Assembly: GCA_934167165.1 (NCBI GenBank)
Contig: CAKPKG010000007.1
Location: 1-47,439, forward strand
Direction of reading: 5' to 3'
DNA: 47,439 nucleotides
DNA from: an uncultured Clostridia bacterium
GTDB taxonomy: Bacteria > Bacillota > Clostridia > TANB77 > CAG-508
Shown: positions 1 through 9,291 of the stretch, piece after piece
Position numbering within the stretch: position 1 is the first letter of the stretch
How the letters are laid out: the number at the start of each line of letters is the position of its first letter
Position numbers and translations under genes: made by a program
Notes under the pieces: model-generated
Told to the model about the DNA's origin: nothing
Databases searched by the model: none
What the model saw: only the letters and a program-made list of their open reading frames with translations

Positions 1-98
1 CAATTAATGATACATATAAAACTAATAAAGAAGATGCATATGGAGTAAACTTTGAAACCAAGATACCATATCTAATAGATAGAATAAAAAAGAACTAA
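1..98 (+). CDS. 3' end of an unidentified gene (truncated by window edge)
   Basis: The frame beginning at base 3 stays open to a TAA at 96-98 and encodes about 31 residues ending in YLIDRIKKN. Codon use matches the neighbours. It lies upstream of galK in the same direction, separated by about 120 bases with its own promoter-like AT-rich stretch, so it may belong to the same sugar pathway, but the fragment is too short to name. Confidence 0.45.
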   Translation, partial: INDTYKTNKEDAYGVNFETKIPYLIDRIKKN

Positions 99-220
99 AA
101 CAAATTTAAATAATTAGTTGATTATAAAATATACTTTGTGGTAAAATTCCCTTATAACATGATATCTAATTTTGAACAAATAAATAATAATTACAAATTT
201 TATAATATTTGGAGGAAAAT

Positions 221-1384
221 ATGAAAGAGAAGATTAGAACAAAATTTGAAGAACTATTTGGAAATGAAGGAGAAATTAAAGAGTACTTTGCACCAGGAAG
301 AGTGAACTTAATAGGAGAACACACAGACTATAACGGTGGACATGTATTTCCATGTGCATTAACAATGGGAACATATGCAGTTGCAAGAAAAAGAAATGAC
401 AATAAAATAAGATTATATTCAATGAATTTTGAAAATCTAGGAATATTAGAATCTACAATAGATGACCTAAAATATAACAAAAATGAAGACTGGATAAACT
501 ACCCAAAATCAATGGTTTGGGCACTTAAGGAAGATGGCTTTAATATAGATAGGGGATTTGATATTGTATATTTAGGAACAATACCAAATGGAGCAGGACT
601 TTCATCTTCAGCTTCAATAGAAGTATTAACAGGATTTGTATTAAAAGATTTATTTGGTTTAGATGTAGACATGACAAAAATAGCTTTGTTAGGTCAAAAA
701 GCGGAAAACAAATATATAGGTGTAAATTGTGGAATAATGGATCAATTTATAATTGCAAACGGAAAAAAAGACTGTGCAATATTCTTAGACACAGCTAATT
801 TAGAATATGAATATGCTCCTGTAAAACTAGAAAATGCAAAAATAGTAATAATGAACACAAACAAAAAAAGAGGCTTAGGAGATTCTAAATATAATGAAAG
901 AAGAGCAGAATGTGAAGAAGCTCTAAAAGAATTACAACAAAAATTAGATATAAAATCATTAGGAGAACTTACAGAACAGGAATTCGAAGAAAATAAATAT
1001 TTAATAAAAAGTGAAATAAGACAAAAAAGAGCAAAACATGCGGTGTATGAAAATCAAAGAACAGTAAAAGCTGTAGAGGCTTTAAAAGAAAACAAAATAG
1101 ACTTATTTGGAAAACTAATGATAGCATCACACAATTCTTTAAGAGATGATTATGAAGTTACTGGAAAAGAATTAGATACACTTGTAGAAGAAAGTTTAAA
1201 ACAAGACGGAGTAATAGGCGCAAGAATGACTGGAGCAGGCTTTGGAGGATGTGCAGTAAGTATAGTAGAATCCGACAAAGTAGATGATTTTATAAAAAAT
1301 GTAGGAAAAGGATACAAAGACAAAATAGGTTATAATGCAGATTTTTATGCTGTGGAAATAGGAGACGGACCTAGAAAAATATAA
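221..1384 (+). CDS. galK: Galactokinase
   Basis: Phosphorylates alpha-D-galactose with ATP to galactose-1-phosphate, the first step of the Leloir pathway, in the cytosol. The 387-residue length is usual for the family. The GHMP-kinase signatures are in order: PGRVNLIGEHTDYNGG near residue 25 (galactose binding), the ATP-binding loop PNGAGLSSSAS near 125, and GARMTGAGFGGCA near 330. The ATG at 221 is chosen over an upstream TTG because GGAGG lies at 211-215, directly before it. The pantothenate kinase gene follows after 18 bases with its own strong ribosome binding site, suggesting co-transcription. Confidence 0.95.
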   Translation: MKEKIRTKFEELFGNEGEIKEYFAPGRVNLIGEHTDYNGGHVFPCALTMGTYAVARKRNDNKIRLYSMNFENLGILESTIDDLKYNKNEDWINYPKSMVWALKEDGFNIDRGFDIVYLGTIPNGAGLSSSASIEVLTGFVLKDLFGLDVDMTKIALLGQKAENKYIGVNCGIMDQFIIANGKKDCAIFLDTANLEYEYAPVKLENAKIVIMNTNKKRGLGDSKYNERRAECEEALKELQQKLDIKSLGELTEQEFEENKYLIKSEIRQKRAKHAVYENQRTVKAVEALKENKIDLFGKLMIASHNSLRDDYEVTGKELDTLVEESLKQDGVIGARMTGAGFGGCAVSIVESDKVDDFIKNVGKGYKDKIGYNADFYAVEIGDGPRKI

Positions 1385-1402
1385 CTTTGGAGGAATATTA
1401 CA

Positions 1403-2207
1403 ATGCATACAATTTGCGTAGACATAGGAAGTACTATTACAAAAATAATAGAAGTAGATAAAAATAATAAAATATTAAATAAAAATATTTATCAAAAAGA
1501 AGAACCTAAAAAACTATTAAAAGATTTTATTGAAAATAATAATATTAAACAAGAAGACATTGAAACAATAGTAACAACAGGTGTTGGCAGAATAGAAGAA
1601 AAAGAGTATTCAAAAATTCCTGTTGTATATATTGACGAATTTAAATCAATAGGTTTAGGAGGTTTAATAGCTTCAAACAAAGAAAAAGTTATAGTTGCTT
1701 CAATTGGGACTGGAACAGCATTTATAAAAGCAAATAAAAACCAAATAGAACATTTAGGAGGAAGCCGGAGTAGGTGGTGGCATATTTTATAGTGTGGCAC
1801 AAAAACTATTTGGAAAAGCATCATTTAAAACATATTTAGAAAAATCAATGCAAGGAAATATAAAAAATATAGATTTGCAAATAGAAGATGTTACAACTCA
1901 AGAAATACCAAATTTACCAAAAGATATTACATCTTCTAATTTTGGAAAACTAAACGAACAGGCAAATTCAAATGATATTTTATTAGGCGTATCAAATTTA
2001 GTTTTTGAAACTGTTGGAGTAATGACTGCTTTCTTATGTAAAAATGAAGGCATTAAAGATGTTGTAATAATAGGAAGTATGGCAAATCACCCATATTTGA
2101 AAGAAGTTATAAAAAAACTAGAAAAATTGCATAATGTTAATTATATTATTCCAGAAAATCCAGAATTTGTTTGTGCACTAGGAGCCATAGAAAACTATAA
2201 AAAGTAG
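1403..2207 (+). CDS. coaW: Type II pantothenate kinase, complete only if a +1 shift occurs at 1766
   Basis: Type II pantothenate kinases (ASKHA fold) phosphorylate pantothenate, the first step of coenzyme A synthesis. The N-terminal part has the phosphate loop CVDIGSTITK and the SIGTGTAF motif. The 0 frame then meets CGG at 1766-1768 and stops at 1790-1792. If the C at 1766 is skipped, reading continues GGSGVGGGIFYSVAQKL, the expected glycine-rich segment, through to the stop at 2205-2207, giving about 267 residues, normal for the family. GGAGGA lies 8 bases before the ATG. An internal AGGAGGA (1756-1762) sits just upstream of the shift site. See the finding on CGGA sites. It could also be a pseudogene or a sequencing error. 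Confidence 0.82.
1766..1769 (+). other. Candidate +1 recoding site CGGA in coaW
   Basis: The in-frame codon CGG (1766-1768) is followed by A. Skipping the first C makes the next codon GGA, glycine, which is what type II pantothenate kinases have in this loop. The preceding codon is AGC. A Shine-Dalgarno-like AGGAGGA ends 3 bases upstream, a layout reminiscent of the prfB +1 frameshift site, though here it also encodes two conserved glycines. Confidence 0.6.
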
Positions 2208-2219
2208 ATGAATTTTCTA

Positions 2220-2248
2220 TTGACAAATAAAAAATTATAATAGATAAT
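2220..2248 (+). promoter_or_regulatory. Probable sigma-A promoter for glgP
   Basis: TTGACA at 2220-2225 is followed after 17 bases by GATAAT at 2243-2248. This is a near-consensus vegetative promoter about 60 bases before the alpha-glucan phosphorylase start. Confidence 0.55.
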
Positions 2249-2307
2249 TATTATATTGCGACAAGACATAAGAAGAATTTTTAAAGTACAAAGGAGGTAC
2301 ATTTATA

Positions 2308-4872
2308 ATGTACGTATTTAATAAAATAACAGTAAACCCACAATTGCCAAAAAAGATAGAAAGACTATCAGAAATAGCAAATAATCTATGGTGGTCATGG
2401 AATACAGAATTTTTAAAACTATTTAAAACAATAGATATAGATTTATGGGAACAATGTGGAAAAAATCCTGTTAAATTCTTAAAATTAGTAGACCAAGAAA
2501 AATTAGAAAAAATTGCAGAAGATCCTGAATTTTTAAAGGAATATAGCAAAAATGTAGAAAATTTTGAAGACTACATGGATAGTAAAAACACTTGGTTTAG
2601 AAAAAATTTCCCAGAAAATAAAAGTAATGAAATTGCATATTTTTCAGCAGAATATGGATTAGATGAAATACTTCCTATTTACTCAGGAGGACTTGGAATT
2701 TTATCTGGTGATCATTTGAAATCTGCAAGTGATTTAGGAATTCCTTTAGTAGCAATTGGTTTGTTGTACAAAAATGGATATTTTTATCAAAAAATAAATA
2801 GAGTTGGAGCACAAGAAACAGAATATCGCAGTATTGATATAAATAACTTACCAATTTTACCGGTAAAAGATCATGATGGACAAGATTTAATGATAAGTGT
2901 AAAAATGCCAAAGAAAAAATTGTATTTAAAAGTTTGGAAAATACAAGTAGGTAGAGTAACACTATACTTATTAGATTCAGAAATTCCAGAAAACTTAGAA
3001 GAATACAGAAACATAACATCAGCACTATATGGTGGAGATCAAGAAATGAGAATTCAACAAGAAATAGTTCTAGGTATGGGTGGAGTAATGCTACTAAAAG
3101 CATTAGGAATAAATCCAACTGTATATCATATGAACGAAGGGCATTCTTCTTTCTTAGTATTACAATTAATAAGCAATATAATAGCGGAAAAGAAAGTATC
3201 TTTCCAAATAGCAAAAGATATAGTAAGCGCAAAAACAGTGTTTACAACACATACACCAGTTCCAGCAGGAAACGACATATTCCCAATAGAATTAGTAGAA
3301 AAATACTTTGATGGATTCTGGGATTCATTAGCAATTTCTAAAGAAGAATTCTTAGAATTAGGAATGAAACCAAACGAAGAAAACAAAACAACATTTAATA
3401 TGGGAATACTAGCTTTAAAAATAGCTGGAAAGAAAAATGGAGTAAGCAAACTACATGGAGCTGTTTCAAGAGAACTATTTGGAGATGTATGGCCAGAAAT
3501 AGCACCAAACGAATCACCAATTACATACGTAACAAATGGTATTCATACATGCACATGGCTTGCACCAAACTTGAAAGAATTATATAATGAATATTTAGTA
3601 CCATATTGGCAAGACAAAATTTATTTAAACGAAACATGGGAAAGAATAAATAGTATACCAGATGCAAAACTATGGAAAGAGCATCAAATAAGAAAAGAAA
3701 AACTTTTAAAACTAGTTAATGATAATGTAACGGCAAGACTAAAAAATGCAGGAATGCATTATGACCAAATTAGAGAAATAACATCAAAACTAAATCCAAA
3801 TGCTTTAACAATAGGATTTGCAAGAAGATTTGCAACATATAAAAGAGCAACACTAATATTTAAAGATTTAGAAAGAATAACTCAAATATTAAATGATGAA
3901 TCAAGACCAGTTCAATTAATATTTGCAGGAAAAGCACATCCCAAGGATATAGAAGGTCAAAACTTAATAAAAAGAATTCACGAAATATCTATGATGCCAC
4001 AATTTAAAGGTAAAATATTCTTGTTAGAAGGATATGACATGAATGTAGCAAGACACTTAATCTCTGGCGTAGATGTATGGTTAAATAATCCAAGAAGACC
4101 AATGGAGGCATCAGGAACAAGTGGAGAAAAAGCATCTGTAAATGGAGTAGTTAATTTTAGTATTCTAGATGGATGGTGGGCAGAAGGATACAATCAAAAA
4201 AATGGTTGGGCAATTGGAACAAATGCAGAATATATGTCTTATGAAGAACAAGACATAGCAGATAGCGAAAGCATTTACAATACTTTAGAAAATAAAATAA
4301 TACCAGCATACTACAACAAACAACAAGACGGTATTTCTAAAGAATGGTTGACATTAATGAAAAATTCTATAATCTCAACAGGAGGAAACTATAGCACAGC
4401 AAGAATGCTTGTAGATTATACAAAACAACTATACATACCACTATGTAATATAACAAATAATTACTTTAGTAATTTAGAATTAGTTACAGACTTTAATAGA
4501 GTAAAAGACCAACTTTACGCAAATTGGGATGACATAAAAATTGCACAAGTAAATAATTTAGACAATATATCAATAGATGCAGGAAATAACATAAAAGTTT
4601 CTTGTGTAGTAACATTACCAAATATAAATGTAGAAAACATAGAAACACAAGCATACTATGGAAAAATATTGGATAATGGAACAATAGAAAAAATAGGAAT
4701 AATACCAATGGATTTAGTTTTAAGTGATGACGAAAAAAGAGAATATACATTTGAAGCAAAAATAGAACTAAAAACAGGTGGAAACTATGGCTACACATTT
4801 AGAGTAATGCCAAAACATGAAATGTTATTAGACTCTGCAAATATGGATTTAATAAAATGGATAACACAATAA
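2308..4872 (+). CDS. glgP: Alpha-glucan (glycogen/maltodextrin) phosphorylase
   Basis: Phosphorolyses alpha-1,4-glucans, releasing glucose-1-phosphate with pyridoxal phosphate as cofactor, in the cytosol. At 854 residues it fits the bacterial/archaeal alpha-glucan phosphorylase branch rather than the classical GlgP branch. N-terminal NLWWSWN, the segment AYFSAEYGLDEILPIYSGGLG, the glucan-site NEGHSSF and the PLP-lysine region EASGTSGEKASVNG are all visible. AAAGGAGG stands 11 bases before the ATG. It is transcribed alone from a promoter at 2220 and ends in a strong terminator. Confidence 0.95.
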   Translation: MYVFNKITVNPQLPKKIERLSEIANNLWWSWNTEFLKLFKTIDIDLWEQCGKNPVKFLKLVDQEKLEKIAEDPEFLKEYSKNVENFEDYMDSKNTWFRKNFPENKSNEIAYFSAEYGLDEILPIYSGGLGILSGDHLKSASDLGIPLVAIGLLYKNGYFYQKINRVGAQETEYRSIDINNLPILPVKDHDGQDLMISVKMPKKKLYLKVWKIQVGRVTLYLLDSEIPENLEEYRNITSALYGGDQEMRIQQEIVLGMGGVMLLKALGINPTVYHMNEGHSSFLVLQLISNIIAEKKVSFQIAKDIVSAKTVFTTHTPVPAGNDIFPIELVEKYFDGFWDSLAISKEEFLELGMKPNEENKTTFNMGILALKIAGKKNGVSKLHGAVSRELFGDVWPEIAPNESPITYVTNGIHTCTWLAPNLKELYNEYLVPYWQDKIYLNETWERINSIPDAKLWKEHQIRKEKLLKLVNDNVTARLKNAGMHYDQIREITSKLNPNALTIGFARRFATYKRATLIFKDLERITQILNDESRPVQLIFAGKAHPKDIEGQNLIKRIHEISMMPQFKGKIFLLEGYDMNVARHLISGVDVWLNNPRRPMEASGTSGEKASVNGVVNFSILDGWWAEGYNQKNGWAIGTNAEYMSYEEQDIADSESIYNTLENKIIPAYYNKQQDGISKEWLTLMKNSIISTGGNYSTARMLVDYTKQLYIPLCNITNNYFSNLELVTDFNRVKDQLYANWDDIKIAQVNNLDNISIDAGNNIKVSCVVTLPNINVENIETQAYYGKILDNGTIEKIGIIPMDLVLSDDEKREYTFEAKIELKTGGNYGYTFRVMPKHEMLLDSANMDLIKWITQ

Positions 4873-4887
4873 AAATAATTTAAGAAA

Positions 4888-4925
4888 GACTGCCAATTAA
4901 TTTAAAATTTGGCAGCCTTTTTTTA
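4888..4925 (+). terminator. Rho-independent terminator after glgP
   Basis: Arms CTGCCAA (4890-4896) and TTGGCAG (4909-4915) are extended by adjacent A/T pairs and followed by a run of T. Confidence 0.85.
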
Positions 4926-5203
4926 TTGTACAGGAAAAATCGACTTTTATCTTGATCTCATGTAAGATTTTTCTGTATACAACAAGGTTAGGCTACCTTA
5001 AAACGCCAGAACGAAGTGAGTGGCATGTAGTTTGCACTTTCTTCAAAGGTATCTTAGCAAAATGCCATTCTTATTACAAAAATAGTACAAAGAAATTTTT
5101 AAAAATAACAGCCCAAAAAAGACACCAAATTCATTGACAAAAAATGTCTAAATATATATAATCAAACTGTAAAATTTTGAAAAAACAAATAAGAGGTATT
5201 TAA
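4926..5203. other. Intergenic region with several stem-loops, no convincing gene
   Basis: About 280 bases between glgP and the LCP gene. A long imperfect inverted repeat at 4928-4980 pairs GTACAGGAAAAATC with GATTTTTCTGTATAC. Shorter palindromes follow: AAGGTTAGGCTACCTT near 4984, and GCCA/TGGC around 5006-5025. A 61-codon open frame at 4952-5137 lacks a ribosome binding site and resembles no protein known to me. TTGACA at about 5135 could be the -35 of the capsule promoter. A structured small RNA or leader is possible. Confidence 0.35.
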
Positions 5204-6160
5204 ATGAAAAAAGTAATAAAAGCGTTAGTTATAATAATAGCCATAATCTTAGTAATAGCTGCCACAATAGGCATTTTTATTTGGACAAAGTTAAATAAAA
5301 TAAACTACGAAAAAGTATCAAAGGAAGATATAGAAATATCAGCAGGAGTAGAAGAAAACTTAAAAGAATATAGAAACATAGCAATTTTTGGAATAGACAC
5401 AAGAGAAAACACTTATAGCGGAAGCAGAACAGATTGTATAATAATAGCAAGTATAAATCGAAACACAAAAGAAGTAAAATTAGTTTCTGTATATAGAGAT
5501 ACATATCTAGATATATCTAGATATGGATTAGATAAAGTTAACCACGCTTATGCTTATGGCGGAGCTGCTCTTTCAATGAGCACACTAAATACAAATTTAG
5601 ACTTAGACATAACAGAATTTGTAACAGTTAACTTTGAATCTACAAAAGACATAATAGATAAAATGGGCGGAGTTGAAATAACAGTAACATCAGCAGAAGC
5701 ATCGCAAATACCAGGAATAACATCAGCAGGAACATATAACCTTACAGGAGAACAAGCTCTAGCTTATGGAAGGATAAGAAAAATAGATAGTGACTATGTA
5801 AGAACAGAGAGAATGAGAACGGTATTAACAGAAGTTTTTAATAAAGCTAAAAAAATGAGTGTTGCAGACTTAAATAGTGTTTTAGACAAGGTATTACCAG
5901 AAGTATATACAAACATAACAAAATCAGACATATTAGCATTAATACCACAAATAGCATCATATTCAATTGTAGATAGCAAAGGATGGCCATACGAAACAAA
6001 AGGAATAACGATAAATGGAGTATGGTATGGACCACCAATAAACTTAGAAAAGAATGTAAGCCAATTACATAAAGAACTATTTGCACAAGACGATTATGTA
6101 CCAACAGACAAAGTAAAAGAAATAAGCGATAAAATAATACAAAAAACAGGATATAGATAA
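5204..6160 (+). CDS. LytR-CpsA-Psr family cell-wall glycopolymer ligase
   Basis: LCP enzymes transfer undecaprenyl-linked polysaccharide or teichoic acid to peptidoglycan on the outer face of the membrane. One N-terminal membrane segment (residues about 5-27) is followed by the LCP domain: GIDTRENTYSGSRTDCIII, then VSVYRDTYLD, and the Arg-rich pyrophosphate-binding stretch YGRIRKIDSDYVRTERMR. The 318-residue length is typical. It is the first gene of the polysaccharide locus and lies 27 bases from the priming transferase, so it probably attaches the product of the downstream genes to the wall. Confidence 0.92.
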   Translation: MKKVIKALVIIIAIILVIAATIGIFIWTKLNKINYEKVSKEDIEISAGVEENLKEYRNIAIFGIDTRENTYSGSRTDCIIIASINRNTKEVKLVSVYRDTYLDISRYGLDKVNHAYAYGGAALSMSTLNTNLDLDITEFVTVNFESTKDIIDKMGGVEITVTSAEASQIPGITSAGTYNLTGEQALAYGRIRKIDSDYVRTERMRTVLTEVFNKAKKMSVADLNSVLDKVLPEVYTNITKSDILALIPQIASYSIVDSKGWPYETKGITINGVWYGPPINLEKNVSQLHKELFAQDDYVPTDKVKEISDKIIQKTGYR

Positions 6161-6187
6161 AATTTAAAACTGGGGGATTTTAAATTT

Positions 6188-6931
6188 ATGAACGAAAATT
6201 ATATTGAAAAATATGTGGACATAGAAGGAAACATAAGAGAAAGAAAGTACATAGAAAGAATAAAGATGATTATATTTGCAGGAACAAAATTTATGCTTGA
6301 CAGAGTATTGGCAATTCTAGGTTTAATCTTATTATCACCAATAATTTTAATAATTTCAGTTCTTATAAAAATAGATAGCAAAGGCCCAATTTTTTTTAAG
6401 CAAGAGAGAACTGGTAAAAATGGAGAAGATTTTTACGTGTATAAATTTAGAACCATGATTGCAGAAAATGATGTACATGATTTTTCAAAGGCAGACAAAC
6501 ATACTAAAATAGGAGAGATATTAAGAAAAACATCTCTTGATGAAATACCACAACTTTGGTCAATAGCTACTGCAAAAATGAGCTTTATTGGACCTAGACC
6601 ATGGATTCCGGACTATTTTAATATTATGAATGACATACAAAGACATAGATATTGTGTTAGACCAGGACTTACAGGACTAGCTCAAGCAATGGGAAGAAAT
6701 GATATTGATATATTTAAAAAGATAGGATATGATCTAGAATATATTGAAAATTACTCATTTACACAGGACATAAAAGTTATAATGTTAACAATAAGAGAAG
6801 TGTTTACAACTAAAGGTGCGGACGCTGGAAAAAATACTATTCAAAAAGAGTTAGAAGATTTGAAGAATTTTAACAATGTACGAAAAAATGTAGAAATATC
6901 AGAAACAGTAACAAAAACAGCACAATTATAA
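6188..6931 (+). CDS. Priming undecaprenyl-phosphate sugar-phosphate transferase
   Basis: Member of the bacterial sugar transferase family (WbaP/WcaJ C-terminal domain). It transfers a sugar-1-phosphate from a UDP-sugar to undecaprenyl phosphate, starting each repeat unit. At 247 residues it is the short, single-membrane-helix form. Visible motifs are DRVLAILGLILLSP (helix near residues 35-60), GPIFFKQERTGKNG, YKFRTM, LRKTSLDEIPQLW, FIGPRP and RPGLTGLAQ. Which sugar it uses cannot be told from sequence. It sits directly after the LCP gene and before two glycosyltransferases. Confidence 0.93.
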   Translation: MNENYIEKYVDIEGNIRERKYIERIKMIIFAGTKFMLDRVLAILGLILLSPIILIISVLIKIDSKGPIFFKQERTGKNGEDFYVYKFRTMIAENDVHDFSKADKHTKIGEILRKTSLDEIPQLWSIATAKMSFIGPRPWIPDYFNIMNDIQRHRYCVRPGLTGLAQAMGRNDIDIFKKIGYDLEYIENYSFTQDIKVIMLTIREVFTTKGADAGKNTIQKELEDLKNFNNVRKNVEISETVTKTAQL

Positions 6932-6990
6932 AGAGCAAATTAATCAGGTAAAAAATATGTTACAAGACAATTTACAAAAAAGGAGAATAT

Positions 6991-8175
6991 ATGAACATAC
7001 TTTTTCATGCACATGAATTTAATATAAAAGAAGGAGGACCATGCACTAAGAGAATGGATTCATTAGCAACTTACCTTGCCAATAACAATTATAATGTTAC
7101 AATATTAACTAGCTCTCATAACAAAAAAAATGAAATTACTACAATAGATAGAAAGTATAAAATATTGTATGCATATAGTACTTCCAAAATTAAAGGAAGT
7201 ACTATAAAAAGGTTCTTAAACAACATAATTTTTGGAATAACCTCTTTTTTTTATGGCATAACCAAACTAAAAAATATTGATGTAGTTATAACTACATCTC
7301 CACCACCATTAATAAGCATTTTTGGATATTTGATAGCTAAAATAAAAAAAGCGAAGTTGATATATGATGTAAGAGATATATGGCCAGATGTGGCAATAGA
7401 AATGGAAAGCTTTGATGAAAAAAGTTTATATTATAAAGTGTTTAAATTTATAGCTAATTTTATGTATAAGCATAGCGACTATATAACAACTGTTACACCA
7501 GGTAAAGTTAAAAAAATTAAAAAATATGCAGACTCTAATAATAAAGTATTATATATTCCAAATGGATTTGATGACAATCTTATAAATTTTGCAATGGAAA
7601 AATATATAATAGAAAAATATGAATTAGATAAAAAGTTTACAATCGTGTACATTGGAAATGTTGGATTAGCTCAAAATCTAGATGCACTAATAGAGCTGGC
7701 TAAAATATCTAAAAAACAAGAAAATATGCAATTTCTTATTTTTGGAGAAGGGGCATATAAAAATGAATTACAAAGTAAAATAAATGAATTGAGATTAAAA
7801 AATATAAGTTTAGAAGGAAAAATAGATTATTGCAAAGTATATACTATTTTAAAATATTCGAAAATCAGTTTTATATCATTGAAAAATAATAAAATGACTG
7901 ACAGCGTTCCTACAAAAATGTTTGATGCATTAGGAATAGGATGTCCAATACTTTTGTTAGCAAAAGGAGATTCATGTAGCGTTTTAGATGAAGTACATTT
8001 AGGAGAGCATGCAGAAAACATAGAAGAATTAAAAACAAAATTTAAATATATGATAGAAAATTATGAAAAATATACAAAATATAAAGAAAATAGTATGAAT
8101 TATATTATGAAAAAATATTCGAGAAGAGAAATTGCTAAAAATTTCGAAAAAGAAGTATTGAAGAGAATGAATTGA
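6991..8175 (+). CDS. Glycosyltransferase family 4-like protein
   Basis: GT-B fold transferase for cytoplasmic assembly of the polysaccharide repeat unit. The N-terminal domain starts MNILFHAHEFNIKEGGP and contains YDVRDIWPDVAIEM, as in WbuB-like transferases. The C-terminal domain has IVYIGNVGLAQNLDALIE (start of the nucleotide-binding half) and a PTKMFDALGIGCPILL donor-binding region. It has 394 residues and AAAGGAG 7 bases before the ATG. The donor and linkage are unknown. Confidence 0.88.
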   Translation: MNILFHAHEFNIKEGGPCTKRMDSLATYLANNNYNVTILTSSHNKKNEITTIDRKYKILYAYSTSKIKGSTIKRFLNNIIFGITSFFYGITKLKNIDVVITTSPPPLISIFGYLIAKIKKAKLIYDVRDIWPDVAIEMESFDEKSLYYKVFKFIANFMYKHSDYITTVTPGKVKKIKKYADSNNKVLYIPNGFDDNLINFAMEKYIIEKYELDKKFTIVYIGNVGLAQNLDALIELAKISKKQENMQFLIFGEGAYKNELQSKINELRLKNISLEGKIDYCKVYTILKYSKISFISLKNNKMTDSVPTKMFDALGIGCPILLLAKGDSCSVLDEVHLGEHAENIEELKTKFKYMIENYEKYTKYKENSMNYIMKKYSRREIAKNFEKEVLKRMN

Positions 8176-8190
8176 AAGAAAGGTTTTTAA

Positions 8191-9291
8191 ATGAAAGTAT
8201 TAGTTTTGGTTGAGGATTATCCATCAAATACAAGTAAAATATTAATGTATGTACATGTAAGAAATAAATATTATATGAAAAAAGGAATGGAAGTTACTGT
8301 ACTAAATTTTAAAGCAAAAGAAAAATATAATATAGATGGAATAAATGTAATAACATTAAAAGATTATAAAGCAAACAAGGAAAAATATAAAGACTATATC
8401 CTTATATTGCATGCGGCAAATTTAAAGCATCATTATATTTTTTTGAAAAAATATAATGAGAATTTTAATAAAATAGTTTTCTTTTTTCATGGGCATGAAG
8501 TATTAAAAATCAATAAAGTTTATTCAAAACCATATAAATACGTTAAGAAAAATATATTTAAGAAATTAATTCAAAATTTATATGATGATATAAAACTATG
8601 TTTATGGCGAAAATACTTTACAAAAATAGCATATAAATCATATTTTATATTTGTAAGCAAATGGATGTATGAGCAATTTATAAAATGGACAAGGATAAAT
8701 CCTAAAATTGTTGAAAACAAATATAGTATTACTTACAATGGAATAGGAGAACAATTTGAAGAATTTAGTTATGATTACGAAAAAAACAAGGAATATGATT
8801 TTATAACAATAAGAGCTAATTTAGACGGTTCGAAATATTCAATAGATATAGTGAATGAACTTGCCAAAAGAAATCCTGAATATAAGTTTTTGGTGATAGG
8901 AAAGGGAAAGTTTTTTGAATATAATGAAAAGGCACAAAATTTACAATGGATAGATAAAGTTTTAAATCATGAAGAAATAATTGATATATTAAACAAGTCA
9001 AAATGTGCATTAATGCCGACTAGAACAGATGCCCAAGGACTAATGATGTGTGAAATGGCAAGTTTTGGAATTCCGTTAATTACATCTGATATACCTGTAT
9101 GCCATGAGATATTTGATGGATTTAAAAATGTCGCACTAATTAATAATGAAAAAATAAAAGCAAATAATTTAACAGAAATTTACAATAAAATAAAAGACAA
9201 AAAAGAAAAAAATAATAAGTATTTTTTTGAAAACACTAGTAAGGAAGAAATTAATATTTTAGAGGAAGTTTATGGAAGAACAAATGGATAA
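8191..9291 (+). CDS. Glycosyltransferase (GT-B, GT4-like)
   Basis: A 366-residue protein with two Rossmann-like halves. The C-terminal half has YKFLVIGKGKFFEYNEKA, ALMPTRTDAQGLMMCEMASFG and PLITSDIPVCHEIF, a typical family-4 donor-binding segment (the usual E-x7-E appears as QGLMMCEMASFGIP). It starts 15 bases after the preceding transferase and overlaps the polymerase gene by about 20 bases. Specificity is unknown. Confidence 0.85.
   Translation: MKVLVLVEDYPSNTSKILMYVHVRNKYYMKKGMEVTVLNFKAKEKYNIDGINVITLKDYKANKEKYKDYILILHAANLKHHYIFLKKYNENFNKIVFFFHGHEVLKINKVYSKPYKYVKKNIFKKLIQNLYDDIKLCLWRKYFTKIAYKSYFIFVSKWMYEQFIKWTRINPKIVENKYSITYNGIGEQFEEFSYDYEKNKEYDFITIRANLDGSKYSIDIVNELAKRNPEYKFLVIGKGKFFEYNEKAQNLQWIDKVLNHEEIIDILNKSKCALMPTRTDAQGLMMCEMASFGIPLITSDIPVCHEIFDGFKNVALINNEKIKANNLTEIYNKIKDKKEKNNKYFFENTSKEEINILEEVYGRTNG

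Noticed and set aside
4952..5137. A 61-codon open frame after glgP
   Set aside because: No ribosome binding site, overlaps inverted repeats, and the translation resembles no protein.
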